Shown: piece after piece, positions 48,820 to 57,340 of the stretch
Position numbering within the stretch: the first letter of the stretch is position 1
How the letters are laid out: every line of letters begins with the position of its first letter
NCBI GenBank assembly: GCA_002355455.1
Contig: AP017375.1
Span: 3,747,640 to 3,811,639 of the forward strand
Reading direction: 5' to 3'
DNA from: Stanieria sp. NIES-3757
Lineage (GTDB): Bacteria; Cyanobacteriota; Cyanobacteriia; Cyanobacteriales; Xenococcaceae
Length of the DNA: 64,000 bases
The notes under the pieces: generated by a model
What the model was told of the DNA's origin: nothing
Database searches by the model: none
The model's input: the letters and a program-made list of their open reading frames with translations, nothing else
Program-made: the position numbers and the translations under genes

Positions 48820-50003
48820 TATGGATTTGCTTCTCCAAATAATCCCTGTTTCCAAAGATAACCTGGTAAATCTCCTTCATCAACTAAATTTTTAAGTAAG
48901 TTGTTATCAGCAGCGCGATAAATTTTAGTAATTCCTGCGTGTTTTTCTAGCCAATAAATATTATTTAAATCAACAGCATTAAGAAAATCAGGTGAATGAG
49001 TAGTTACAAAAACTTGTCCCTCCTGTTTTGTATAGGATGCAAATTCTTCTGCTAATTCAGTGAGTAGAGATGGATACAATTGATTTTCAGGTTCTTCAAC
49101 ACAAAGAAGAGGATGAGGATGAGGATCGTGTAGTAAAACTAAATAAGCAAACATCTTAATTGTGCCATCAGATACATAGCGATCAATAAATGGATCTTGA
49201 AACGCACGATCTTGAAAACGTAAAATTAAACGACCATCTTCTGTATTTTTAGCTTCTACTTGAGAAATACCTGGAACTCTATTTTTCATTTTTTCCAGTA
49301 CAGTATTAAAAATATCTGGATGGTTTTCATATAAATATTGAGCAACTAAAGGTAAATTATCTCCTGTTGTCGATAAATGTTCTGCATAAGCAGCATCTTT
49401 ACTTCCTCTGGCAGCACTAATATGAAAATCGGAAACATACCAATTTTCAATCAATTGTCTAAAAGCAGTTGCTGCTTTAAAACGTTGAAACTGTCCCAAT
49501 CCTTTAATAGCTAAAATATCTTGAGAATCAAGTATTTGTTCTTCTCTTTCTAGTTCTTCGTCAGTTTTAGCAAAATCTTCTTCATTAGTAATAGCATAAC
49601 CTTGACCATACTTAAAATCTAGAAAATGAAAAGGTGAACCATAAGAACCTCTTTTGTAACGTAAGATTTCTCTTTTTACTACTGGTTTATTTTTTTCTTG
49701 TCCAATTGTTAATAAGTAGCTAACTAATCTTGGTTTATCAACAATTTTCATTCTAAATTGCATTTCAAGATGAATATCTTCCTTTTCATGTCCTCTAGTT
49801 ACAACTTCTCGATAACCTCCCCTAACTTGTAAAGCTTGACGAACATTATTTTTAAGAGCATCACTTAAAAAACCAAACACATCAAAAAATGTGCTTTTAC
49901 CTGTTCCATTTGCTCCTACTAAAACACAAAAAGCAGGTAAATTATCAATTTCAATATTTTGTAAACAACGATAATTTTTGATTGTTAGAGAAACTATTTT
50001 CAT
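48819..50003 (-). CDS. RecF-like AAA ATPase (COG4637 type)
   Basis: This 394-residue ATPase has Walker A GANGTGKST (residues 30-38) right after the KNYRCLQNIEI motif typical of RecF/OLD/SMC-like ATPases. It has a Walker B CVEEPENQLYP and the downstream VTTHSPDFLNAVD, which carries the conserved His. The middle region holds a long insert that probably forms the coiled-coil arm. It sits in a minus-strand operon between the helicase (72 bases upstream) and the DUF4276 gene. It is probably the sensing or motor subunit of a defence complex. ATG 50003 replaces a TTG two codons before. Confidence 0.85.
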   Translation of the reverse strand: MKIVSLTIKNYRCLQNIEIDNLPAFCVLVGANGTGKSTFFDVFGFLSDALKNNVRQALQVRGGYREVVTRGHEKEDIHLEMQFRMKIVDKPRLVSYLLTIGQEKNKPVVKREILRYKRGSYGSPFHFLDFKYGQGYAITNEEDFAKTDEELEREEQILDSQDILAIKGLGQFQRFKAATAFRQLIENWYVSDFHISAARGSKDAAYAEHLSTTGDNLPLVAQYLYENHPDIFNTVLEKMKNRVPGISQVEAKNTEDGRLILRFQDRAFQDPFIDRYVSDGTIKMFAYLVLLHDPHPHPLLCVEEPENQLYPSLLTELAEEFASYTKQEGQVFVTTHSPDFLNAVDLNNIYWLEKHAGITKIYRAADNNLLKNLVDEGDLPGYLWKQGLFGEANP

Positions 50004-50081
50004 AAACAATAATTAATTTTAAATGTTATTTTTGTTATATTAAGTAATTTCATTATAATATCAAGGCTTTTAATTATAGAA

Positions 50082-51617
50082 TCAATCTAATAATTGATAT
50101 TGTTCTTGAAGGGTTAATAATTTGTTCAAAGCTTCGCTTGAATTACTAGCTAAATTAGCAAACTCTACAAATCTATTCAACTCTTTACGTAATAAATTTC
50201 TTTCTACCTCCCAAGTATTGCGGTCTAAATCTGGAGGCATCACAATCATATCAAATAAAGTTGCTTGTTTTTTACCTGGATGAGGGCGTAAAATTCTGCC
50301 ACGACGTTGAATAAATTGACGGGGATTAGTAGTACTAGCTAAAATTACTGCTGTTTTAATTCCAGGAATATCTACCCCTTCATCTAAACAACGAATAGCT
50401 ATTAAACCTTGTAATTCTCCTCGTTCAAATTGTAATCTTAATTGTTCCCTGATTTCTAAGGAGGTATCGTTAGTATAAGTATTAACTCGATAACCTAATT
50501 CTTTACCTAAAATACGAGTAACAGCTTCAATTTGACGACGATAAGCGAGATGATAATTATCAACATAGCCATCACCACAGTAAAATAAAGTATGACTAGT
50601 ATTCAATCTAGTTTCCATTAATTCTTTTAAAGCTTTTAATTTATTTTCTGCTGCACCAATTAAACGAGATCGCTTTGTTAATAAGGAAGTTAAGGTTTCA
50701 TTTTCCCAGCTTTGATTTTTATGTAAAACCCAACCAATTTTTTGCGTTAATTTGGCATAATTAATTGATTCTTCTGGAGTTAATTCAACTAAAATGGGAT
50801 AATAAAGATAGGGAACTAATGCACCTTGAGCGATCGCATCAGCTAAACTAAATTCTGGGGGAATAATTTCACCAAAATAATTAAAAACCGCTTCAGTACC
50901 ATTCTCATCAAAATATCTTTCGGGAGTAGCCGATAAAGCCAGACGTAAACCAATATTACGAGGTAAACTTGCTGCGGAATGAATTGAACCTAAATTATGT
51001 GCTTCATCACCAACAATTAAAGTTTTGGCAGGAAAAAATTTTAACTGAGATTGAAAACTCTCGCTAATTAAAGTCGAATTAGTGGTAATAATGGTTAAAA
51101 AATTTTGATTCCCAGCACGAATATTATAGAGTTGATTAGCTAATTCTCTCTCCCAATCATCAACTCGATTCATCGCTAAGATTGATTGTAAATTAAACTT
51201 TTGGCATTCTCTTTGCCATTGCACTACTAAATGACGAAAAGGACAAACAATTAATAAAACTTGTAAACCAATTTTGTGATAAAGTTCAGTTGCGATCGCT
51301 AAAGCAATGATAGTTTTACCACTACCAGTTGCCATTTTTAATGTACCTCTACCTTTATTTCTAAACCAATTAACTACAGCTTGTTGTTGATAATTTCTTA
51401 ACTGAATTAAAGTTGGTATGACGGGTATTCCAACAGGTTGATATTGATAATTACTGCCAGATTCAGCAACTCTATTTAATTTATATTTCTTTTCGTATTC
51501 AGCAGCTAATTTTCCCCAATTAATCGTAGCCAAAAAATTATCATCATATTCGTGTTTATCTGTGTTCATCTCTAGACTAATACGATCAAAAATATTTTGA
51601 TTACTCGCCAACAACAC
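50082..51617 (-). CDS. SF2 DEAD/DEAH-box helicase
   Basis: This 511-residue helicase has motif I ATGSGKT (96-102), motif Ia, motif II GDEAHN, motif III SATPERYF and motif VI QFIQRRGRILRP, all intact. The type is the RAD25/XPB or type III restriction-like group. The N-terminal 70 residues are unassigned. It is the first gene of an operon with the RecF-like ATPase and DUF4276 genes, which suggests a joint role in DNA defence, although a chromosomal repair role is possible. The GTG at 51617 has an AAGGG about 8 bases upstream and was kept. An internal ATG at 51569 is the alternative. Confidence 0.85.
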   Translation of the reverse strand: MLLASNQNIFDRISLEMNTDKHEYDDNFLATINWGKLAAEYEKKYKLNRVAESGSNYQYQPVGIPVIPTLIQLRNYQQQAVVNWFRNKGRGTLKMATGSGKTIIALAIATELYHKIGLQVLLIVCPFRHLVVQWQRECQKFNLQSILAMNRVDDWERELANQLYNIRAGNQNFLTIITTNSTLISESFQSQLKFFPAKTLIVGDEAHNLGSIHSAASLPRNIGLRLALSATPERYFDENGTEAVFNYFGEIIPPEFSLADAIAQGALVPYLYYPILVELTPEESINYAKLTQKIGWVLHKNQSWENETLTSLLTKRSRLIGAAENKLKALKELMETRLNTSHTLFYCGDGYVDNYHLAYRRQIEAVTRILGKELGYRVNTYTNDTSLEIREQLRLQFERGELQGLIAIRCLDEGVDIPGIKTAVILASTTNPRQFIQRRGRILRPHPGKKQATLFDMIVMPPDLDRNTWEVERNLLRKELNRFVEFANLASNSSEALNKLLTLQEQYQLLD

Positions 51618-51665
51618 AATTTTCCCTTACTCTACTATTGAGGCATAAACGTAGAGACAAAGCGC

Positions 51666-52682
51666 ATGACGAATAGCACAAATATATATGATATTGCGAT
51701 CATCGGTGCTGGTTTAGCAGGATTAACTTGCGCACAACACTTACAGCAACAAAGATATCAAGTAATTGTTTTAGATAAATCTCGTGGTGTAGGTGGTAGA
51801 GTTGCGACGAGAAGAATTAATAAAACCTGTGTCGATCATGGCGTACCTTTTTTAGAAATCCAAGGAAAACAAACTGAAGAATTAATTCAACAACTAACCC
51901 AAGCAAAAATTCTTCAACTCTGGGATGGTAAAATCTATCAACTCGACTCCCAAAACAATCTGCAACCGATTCCCCCAATTAAACGTTACATTGTACCTGA
52001 AGGCATAAATACGATCGCAAAATATTTAGCTAGAGATTTAGAAATTAAAAAACAGTTTCAAGTTACTGCGATCAAACCAATCGAAAACATTTGGCAAATT
52101 CTAACTGAATCTAACGAGCAGATTAAAGCTAAAGCTATTGTAATGGCAATACCTGCACCCCAAGCTTTACCTATTTTAGAATCTCAAGTATCAACCAAGT
52201 TAATTAATCAATTACGTCAGGGACAATTCTATCCTTGCATTACCGTGATGGCAGGATACGATTCTCAGTATTTATCAGATTTACCTTCCTGGCAAGGAGT
52301 AAGAATTAATAATCAAACAGATTTGATTTGGATTGCTTTAGATAGTAGTAAAAGAGATACTGCTACTCAACCTGTCTTTGTCCTCCATAGTACTGCCGAA
52401 TTTGCTCAAAAATATTTAGATGCTACCGACTTACAAACAGCAGGAAAACAATTATTACAGCAAGCTGCTTCTTTATTATTACCTTGGTTAGATTCTCCTC
52501 AATGGTTACAAGTGCATCGTTGGCGTTATTCTATTCCTAGTCATTCCTTATTTCTACCCTGTTTGTCAACCACCCAACCTTTACCTCTAGTTTGTTGTGG
52601 TGACTGGTGTATCGGCAATGGAGTTGAAGATGCTTTAATTTCTGGTTTAGCTAGTGCAGCTAAAATTAGTGAATTAATTTAA
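51666..52682 (+). CDS. Renalase-like FAD-dependent oxidoreductase
   Basis: This 338-residue flavoprotein has the FAD motif DIAIIGAGLAGLTCAQHL, followed by DKSRGVGGRVATRR, which is the hallmark of the renalase-like NAD(P)/FAD amine-oxidoreductase group. The C-terminal FAD site is CGDWCIGNGVEDALISG. Human renalase oxidises 2- and 6-dihydro-NAD(P); the bacterial substrate may be the same but is not shown here. It is divergent from the helicase operon with a 48-base gap. Confidence 0.82.
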   Translation: MTNSTNIYDIAIIGAGLAGLTCAQHLQQQRYQVIVLDKSRGVGGRVATRRINKTCVDHGVPFLEIQGKQTEELIQQLTQAKILQLWDGKIYQLDSQNNLQPIPPIKRYIVPEGINTIAKYLARDLEIKKQFQVTAIKPIENIWQILTESNEQIKAKAIVMAIPAPQALPILESQVSTKLINQLRQGQFYPCITVMAGYDSQYLSDLPSWQGVRINNQTDLIWIALDSSKRDTATQPVFVLHSTAEFAQKYLDATDLQTAGKQLLQQAASLLLPWLDSPQWLQVHRWRYSIPSHSLFLPCLSTTQPLPLVCCGDWCIGNGVEDALISGLASAAKISELI

Positions 52683-53517
52683 GATCATTCTTAACGCTAA
52701 TGGCTTTTCTCCCAATTGAAGTGATCAAACAAACATTATCGTCAAGTCGTTATCCCCTAACAATTAGTTGTAGTGCGATCACGAAGTGCCTCGCCTCTGG
52801 CGAGATCGCAGGTGCTTTAACTGGATCTTATCTTACATTGTTGATGGTTGATTGTTTGTCCACAGCCTATAGCAGATAAATCTTTTTACTTTCTGATAAC
52901 TGGTGTCCTTGCCAATATTTAGAAACGCTATAGTAATGAGGCAGACGGCAGATAATACGAAAGTTTCAGTTTTTTTCTAATCAAAAAAATTTCGGTATCT
53001 ATTTAGTTTTGAGACTTGGTATCAGATTGCATTGAATTAAAATTGACGATAAATTAAACTGCGACAATCCTTAGTTGAAGAGACAGGCTTGATTGCGCAC
53101 ACCTTTTCCATTATTTGTATAATACCAGATTAATTATAAAAATTATCAAATTATTTTGGCAATTTTACGAATTAACTGTTTGAGCTAATCGATCTAAAGT
53201 TCAAAGTTGACAACAAGCTTTATAAATGATGAATAGTTCTACTAACTAAAAAAACCAGTAAGCTAAGATTTCAAATTAATTTAAATTATTTATTTTAGTC
53301 GTTACTAAATTTTTGGACTCAATGTTTATATTTAATTTCTTTTAAAGCTTTATTTAAACTTAATTGATTAATCAGTAATTTTTACCAAATCAAATTGACA
53401 AAAAGTTAATAGCTTTCTTTATGAATTATTAGTTTAATCTCATGTTATTTATCTTGAAAATCTGGGAATTATTTAATTAAAGTTAAATATTTAAATTCAT
53501 CAGATTAATCAGGAAAT
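52683..53517. other. Large intergenic region
   Basis: This is 835 bases without a convincing gene. It contains one small palindromic repeat at 52775-52809. The rest is AT-rich and featureless to me; the last 200 bases should include the promoter of the secreted Tudor-like protein. Confidence 0.4.
52775..52809. repeat. Palindromic small dispersed repeat
   Basis: GCGAT/ATCGC flanks an inner CTCGCC/GGCGAG stem with a three-base loop. The stretch is GC-rich and has the nested form of cyanobacterial small dispersed repeats or HIP1-derived elements. Confidence 0.6.
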
Positions 53518-53904
53518 ATGAAGAAAAAACTAATGTTTGGTACTGCTTTCATAGCCACTTGGTTAGGAATAATGATTCCTAATGCCTTAGCCAATCATTG
53601 TTCTATTGGTCAAAAAGGAGAAGTTCTCTGGAAAGGAAATTGGTACCCAGCACAAGTTTTAGATGTCGATGGAGATTATTGCTATATCACCTATGATAGT
53701 TATGATAGTTCTTGGGATGAATGGGTTGAACCGCAACGTTTTCGCTCAGCTTATCGAGTAGGAGATTCAGTTAAAATTCTTTGGAAAGGTCAATGGTATC
53801 CAGGACAAATTTTAGCGATTAGTGGCAATAGTTATCAAATTACTTATTACGGTTACGATAGCTCTTGGAATGAATGGGTTGAACCTGCCAGACTTAGCCG
53901 TTAA
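53518..53904 (+). CDS. Secreted protein with two Tudor-like repeats
   Basis: This 128-residue protein has a signal peptide (1-25, MKKKLMFGTAFIATWLG then NALA) and two near-identical modules of about 50 residues (29-75 and 79-125). Each has the pattern G-x-V-LWKGxWYP-A/G-Q-(V/I)-L-(D/A), then Y-x-I-T-Y and DSSW(D/N)EWVEP. This is the chromo/Tudor-knot fold as I recall it (Agenet-like), normally found in chromatin or RNA-binding proteins. Its presence behind a signal peptide is unusual. A terminator lies about 50 bases after the stop. The ligand and role are unknown. Confidence 0.75.
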   Translation: MKKKLMFGTAFIATWLGIMIPNALANHCSIGQKGEVLWKGNWYPAQVLDVDGDYCYITYDSYDSSWDEWVEPQRFRSAYRVGDSVKILWKGQWYPGQILAISGNSYQITYYGYDSSWNEWVEPARLSR

Positions 53905-53954
53905 TTAAAATCAATAGCCTTCAAAAAAAGTGTTTGAATAAATCTTTTCTTAAC

Positions 53955-53984
53955 AAGCGATCTCTCTATGAGGATCGCTTTTAA
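53955..53984 (+). terminator. Rho-independent terminator
   Basis: AAGCGATC (53955) pairs with GATCGCTT (53973-53980) around a ten-base loop, followed by TTAATTT. It ends the secreted double-module protein gene. Confidence 0.75.
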
Positions 53985-54120
53985 TTTAACTAGATAAACT
54001 TAAAAATAAGTAAATTGAATATCATAGTCACAGATACAATCAAAAAAAATTGAATCTTTTATTCCCAAATCTTCAAAATTGATCGGGTACAATCCTGTAA
54101 TGGTTTCTTTAGCTGTAATT

Positions 54121-55989
54121 ATGACCGAATTTGTTCTCGACGTTCGTAATCTCCAAGTAACATTTTTTACTGAAAACAAGCCTGTTTTAGCAATAGACCA
54201 AATTAATTTTCAACTCAAACAAGGTGAAAAATTAGGAATTGTCGGCGAGTCGGGTTCTGGTAAATCAGTTACTTCTTTGGCAATTATGGGTTTAATTCCC
54301 ACGCCTGGAAAAATTACGGGGGGAGAAATTTGGTTTCATTCCGAATCAGCTAATCAACCAATTAATCTTTTAGCACTTACCCCAGAAGAAAGAAGAAAAT
54401 ATCGTGGTGGAGAAATTGCCATGATTTTTCAAGAACCGATGAGTGCGCTAAATCCTGTTTTAACCATTGGTTTTCAAATTGAAGAAGCTATTTTATTGCA
54501 TCAAAACGTTGCCAAAACAGAAGCTAGAAGAAAAGCTATTTCACTACTGCAAGAAGTTCAATTAATTCCTAGCGATCAAAAACTGAGAGAACAGTATTTA
54601 AGCGAACATCAAGCAAATGTCGCTAATGACAGAGAGATTAACCAATACATTAATCAATACAAACAAAACATTCTCAAGCGTTACCCGCACGAACTTTCAG
54701 GGGGACAATTACAAAGGGTAACCATTGCAATGGCAATTTCTTGTAATCCTACAGTTTTAATTGCTGATGAACCTACTACTGCTTTAGATGTTACCGTTCA
54801 GGCGACAATTTTAGATTTGTTGCGTCAATTGTGCAGTCAGAGAGGAATGTCATTAATTTTTATTACTCATGACTTGGGAGTAATTGCTGAATTAGTCGAT
54901 CGCGTAGCAGTTATGTATCGAGGTAAAATTGTTGAGTCAGGAGAAATTAGAAAAATTTTTACTCATCCTCAACATCCTTATACTAAAGGTTTACTCGCTT
55001 GTCGTCCCCCTCTAGATCGACAATTGAGTTATTTACCAACAGTAAGTGATTTTATGTCGGTAGAAACTGACAGTAATGGAGAATTAATCATTCGAGAAAA
55101 AGAAACTGAGAGCTTTAATCTCACAGAAATTGTCAAACCAGAAATCAAACAAGCCAGAGTTAACGAATTATCCAATCATACTCCTTTCTTGTCGGTCAAA
55201 AATCTTCATGTTGGTTTTCCTGTGAAAGGAATGTTCGGCGGAACCAAAAAATATTTTATGGCAGTCAATAATGTTTCGTTTGATGTCTATCCAGGAGAAA
55301 CTTTAGGTTTAGTCGGTGAGTCTGGTTGCGGAAAATCTACTTTAGCTAGGACATTATTACGTTTAATTCCTTCTTGGCAAGGAGAAATTTGGTTTAGAAG
55401 AGAAAATATCGCCAAGTGGCAAGTAAATGACAGAAAATTGCGAGCTTTTCGTCGAGAAGTTCAAATTGTCTTTCAAAATCCCTATAATTCTCTTAATCCT
55501 CGCCTGAAAATTGGAAAAGCGATCGCAGAACCTCTGATCGTTCACAATTTGGGTGGAAATGCCAAAAAACGTCGAGAAAAAGTAGCCTATCTCTTAGAAA
55601 GGGTTGGTTTAAATCCTGATTGGATGAATCGCTACCCCCACGAGTTTTCTGGCGGACAAAGACAAAGAATCTGTATTGCTCGTGCCTTGATCTTACAACC
55701 CCAGTTTATCATCTGTGATGAATCGGTTTCTGCTTTAGATGTTTCCGTACAAGCGCAGGTATTAAATCTCTTAAAAAAATTACAACAGGAAGATAACTTA
55801 ACTTACATTTTCATCTCTCACGATCTGAGTGTAGTTAAATTTATGAGCGATCGCATTATGGTAATGAATAAAGGTAAAATTGAAGAAATTAATGCTGCCG
55901 AGCAAGTTTATTATCATCCTCAAAGCGAATATACTCGCAAATTAATTGCCTCAATTCCTCAAGGTAAGTTTTCCGAAGTAGGTGAGTAA
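54121..55989 (+). CDS. Fused dipeptide/oligopeptide ABC transporter ATPase (DppD-DppF-like)
   Basis: This 623-residue protein has two complete ABC ATPase modules in one chain. The first has GESGSGKS, LSGGQLQRVTIA, the Walker B VLIADEPTTALDV and HDL. The second has GESGCGKS, FSGGQRQRICIA, FIICDESVSALDV and HDL. Each module ends with the peptide-transporter C-terminal region (HPQHPYTKGLLACRPP in the first). The fused form is like GsiA of the E. coli glutathione importer. No permease or binding-protein gene is next to it. Start: MTEFVLDVRNLQV at 54121 is preferred to ATG 54100 and TTG 54079 because it begins just before the ABC domain; no clear ribosome site decides. Confidence 0.9.
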   Translation: MTEFVLDVRNLQVTFFTENKPVLAIDQINFQLKQGEKLGIVGESGSGKSVTSLAIMGLIPTPGKITGGEIWFHSESANQPINLLALTPEERRKYRGGEIAMIFQEPMSALNPVLTIGFQIEEAILLHQNVAKTEARRKAISLLQEVQLIPSDQKLREQYLSEHQANVANDREINQYINQYKQNILKRYPHELSGGQLQRVTIAMAISCNPTVLIADEPTTALDVTVQATILDLLRQLCSQRGMSLIFITHDLGVIAELVDRVAVMYRGKIVESGEIRKIFTHPQHPYTKGLLACRPPLDRQLSYLPTVSDFMSVETDSNGELIIREKETESFNLTEIVKPEIKQARVNELSNHTPFLSVKNLHVGFPVKGMFGGTKKYFMAVNNVSFDVYPGETLGLVGESGCGKSTLARTLLRLIPSWQGEIWFRRENIAKWQVNDRKLRAFRREVQIVFQNPYNSLNPRLKIGKAIAEPLIVHNLGGNAKKRREKVAYLLERVGLNPDWMNRYPHEFSGGQRQRICIARALILQPQFIICDESVSALDVSVQAQVLNLLKKLQQEDNLTYIFISHDLSVVKFMSDRIMVMNKGKIEEINAAEQVYYHPQSEYTRKLIASIPQGKFSEVGE

Positions 55990-56295
55990 GGCAAGTAAAG
56001 ATTTGATAATTTACGTATCTAATCGGTTTTTTCGAGCCAAAAATTAGATGCTCATCAGCTATTTATGACAAAATTATGAGTAATACGTAGTTGAACTTCT
56101 AATCGAGCAATTTTAATCCTGCTTGAGAAATATTCCTAACTGGAAAAAATAATTTTAAACTTAACATAAGGCTGTACTAATAAATTTTAATGTTAATCTA
56201 TGTTCAACTTATTGATATAGCCCTTGATTCAAGGGGTTTATAACCCCTAACTTTCCGAGCGTTTTTCTCACCTTAGTTAAGGGGATATTGCTATA
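55990..56295. other. Intergenic region, nothing recognised
   Basis: This is 306 bases of AT-rich DNA between the ABC ATPase and the J-domain protein. An inverted AAGGGGTTTATAACCCC hairpin lies near 56231. It could influence transcription but is not clearly a terminator. Confidence 0.35.
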
Positions 56296-57126
56296 GTGAG
56301 CCATCATTTAGAGCCGTACTACAAAGTCCTAGGACTAGAATTAGGAGCATCCCTCGAAGAGATCAACAAAGCTTACAAAACTTTAGCATTTGTTTGGCAT
56401 CCAGATCGCTTTCCTCAAGAAAATCAAGAGTTGATTCGTTCAGCAGCGGAAAAATTAAAAGAAATTAATCACGCTCGCGATTTGTTGCGTTCATTTCATC
56501 GTCAAAATCCTCAGCCTTATTCTCAACCAAAACCCCAACCGAGAACTTATCATCAGACTCACCAGCAACCAAAACCCCAATCAAAAGCTTATCATCAGAC
56601 TTATCAACAACCTAAATCCCAATCAAAGGCTTATAATCAGACTCAGCAGCAATCAAAACAGTCTTACTCTTATAATCCACGCGCTTATTCTAGTTATTCT
56701 ACTAAGAAAGAAAATGTTCGTTCTCAATCCGAGTCAGTTAATTCATACTACAGACCGTATTATCAAGACTTAAAAGGAGCGGATCTGAGTCGAGCTAATT
56801 TGAAAGAAAAAGACTTTTCTGGCAGAAATTTAAGTGGTGCTAATCTCCAAGGTGCCGATTTGAGCGATAGTTTTTTACATAAAGTCAATTTAGAAGAAGC
56901 GAATTTACAAGGAGCAAATCTTTTCAGAGCTAATTTATTAAAAGCCAATTTGAAAAAAGCAAATTTACGAGATACCAATTTAATTGGTGCAGACTTTAGT
57001 GGCGCAGACTTGAGTGGTGCTGATTTGACTGGTGCCAAAATGGGAAGTGGTCAAAAAATTATGGTTAAATTAACTGGAACTATTTTGAAAGGAACAATTT
57101 TTCCTGATGGCTCGATTCATCCTTAG
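56296..57126 (+). CDS. J-domain protein with pentapeptide repeats
   Basis: This 276-residue protein has an N-terminal DnaJ domain (about 6-65) with the HPD motif in FVWHPDRFPQ, so it could stimulate Hsp70. A central linker of about 85 residues is rich in Gln, Pro, Tyr and Ser and holds three near-copies of the QPKPQSKAYHQTYQQ unit. The last 115 residues are A(D/N)Lxx pentapeptide repeats that form a beta-helix. GTG at 56296 is the only in-frame start before the J domain. This arrangement suggests a chaperone adaptor with a protein-binding helix. The target is unknown. Confidence 0.85.
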   Translation: MSHHLEPYYKVLGLELGASLEEINKAYKTLAFVWHPDRFPQENQELIRSAAEKLKEINHARDLLRSFHRQNPQPYSQPKPQPRTYHQTHQQPKPQSKAYHQTYQQPKSQSKAYNQTQQQSKQSYSYNPRAYSSYSTKKENVRSQSESVNSYYRPYYQDLKGADLSRANLKEKDFSGRNLSGANLQGADLSDSFLHKVNLEEANLQGANLFRANLLKANLKKANLRDTNLIGADFSGADLSGADLTGAKMGSGQKIMVKLTGTILKGTIFPDGSIHP

Positions 57127-57197
57127 TAGAGACGTATCTTGGTGAGCGTTCCTTTGCGCCCGCAGGTGGCGCAGGGTCTCACCGCAACATGTTACGT
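57126..57197. repeat. Dispersed repeat copy with nested hairpins
   Basis: GTAGAGACGTA (57126) and AACATGTTACGT (57186) are the two halves of the palindrome found intact at 63089-63116. Between them lies a 49-base insert with its own GGTGAG/CTCACC and TGCGCC/GGCGCA stems. It begins at the stop codon of the J-domain gene. Confidence 0.7.
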
Positions 57198-57291
57198 TTG
57201 TACAAAAATTGAAAGTCCTTTTAATTGCTTCTTTCTGCCTCCTGTTTCCATTAATTTTATAGCTATCCAACCAAAGCCGATCTAAGTAGAG

Positions 57292-57319
57292 AAAAAAATC
57301 CCCGTTGATGTTACGGGGA
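57292..57319 (-). terminator. Terminator of the nucleotidyltransferase gene
   Basis: CCCCGT (57300) pairs with ACGGGG (57313-57318) around a seven-base loop. On the minus strand a run of seven T follows (A-run 57292-57298), 20 or so bases after the stop codon. Confidence 0.85.
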
Positions 57320-57340
57320 AAACAAAATTTTGTTTAAAAT

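Noticed and set aside
47277..51617. SPFH protein as a fourth member of the defence module
   Set aside because: It is on the opposite strand and convergent, and SPFH proteins are common housekeeping genes. Nothing ties it to the trio.
56763..57038. 91-codon minus-strand frame under the pentapeptide repeats
   Set aside because: It is the mirror image of the ADLxx repeats and has a low-complexity Lys/Phe/Ala product.
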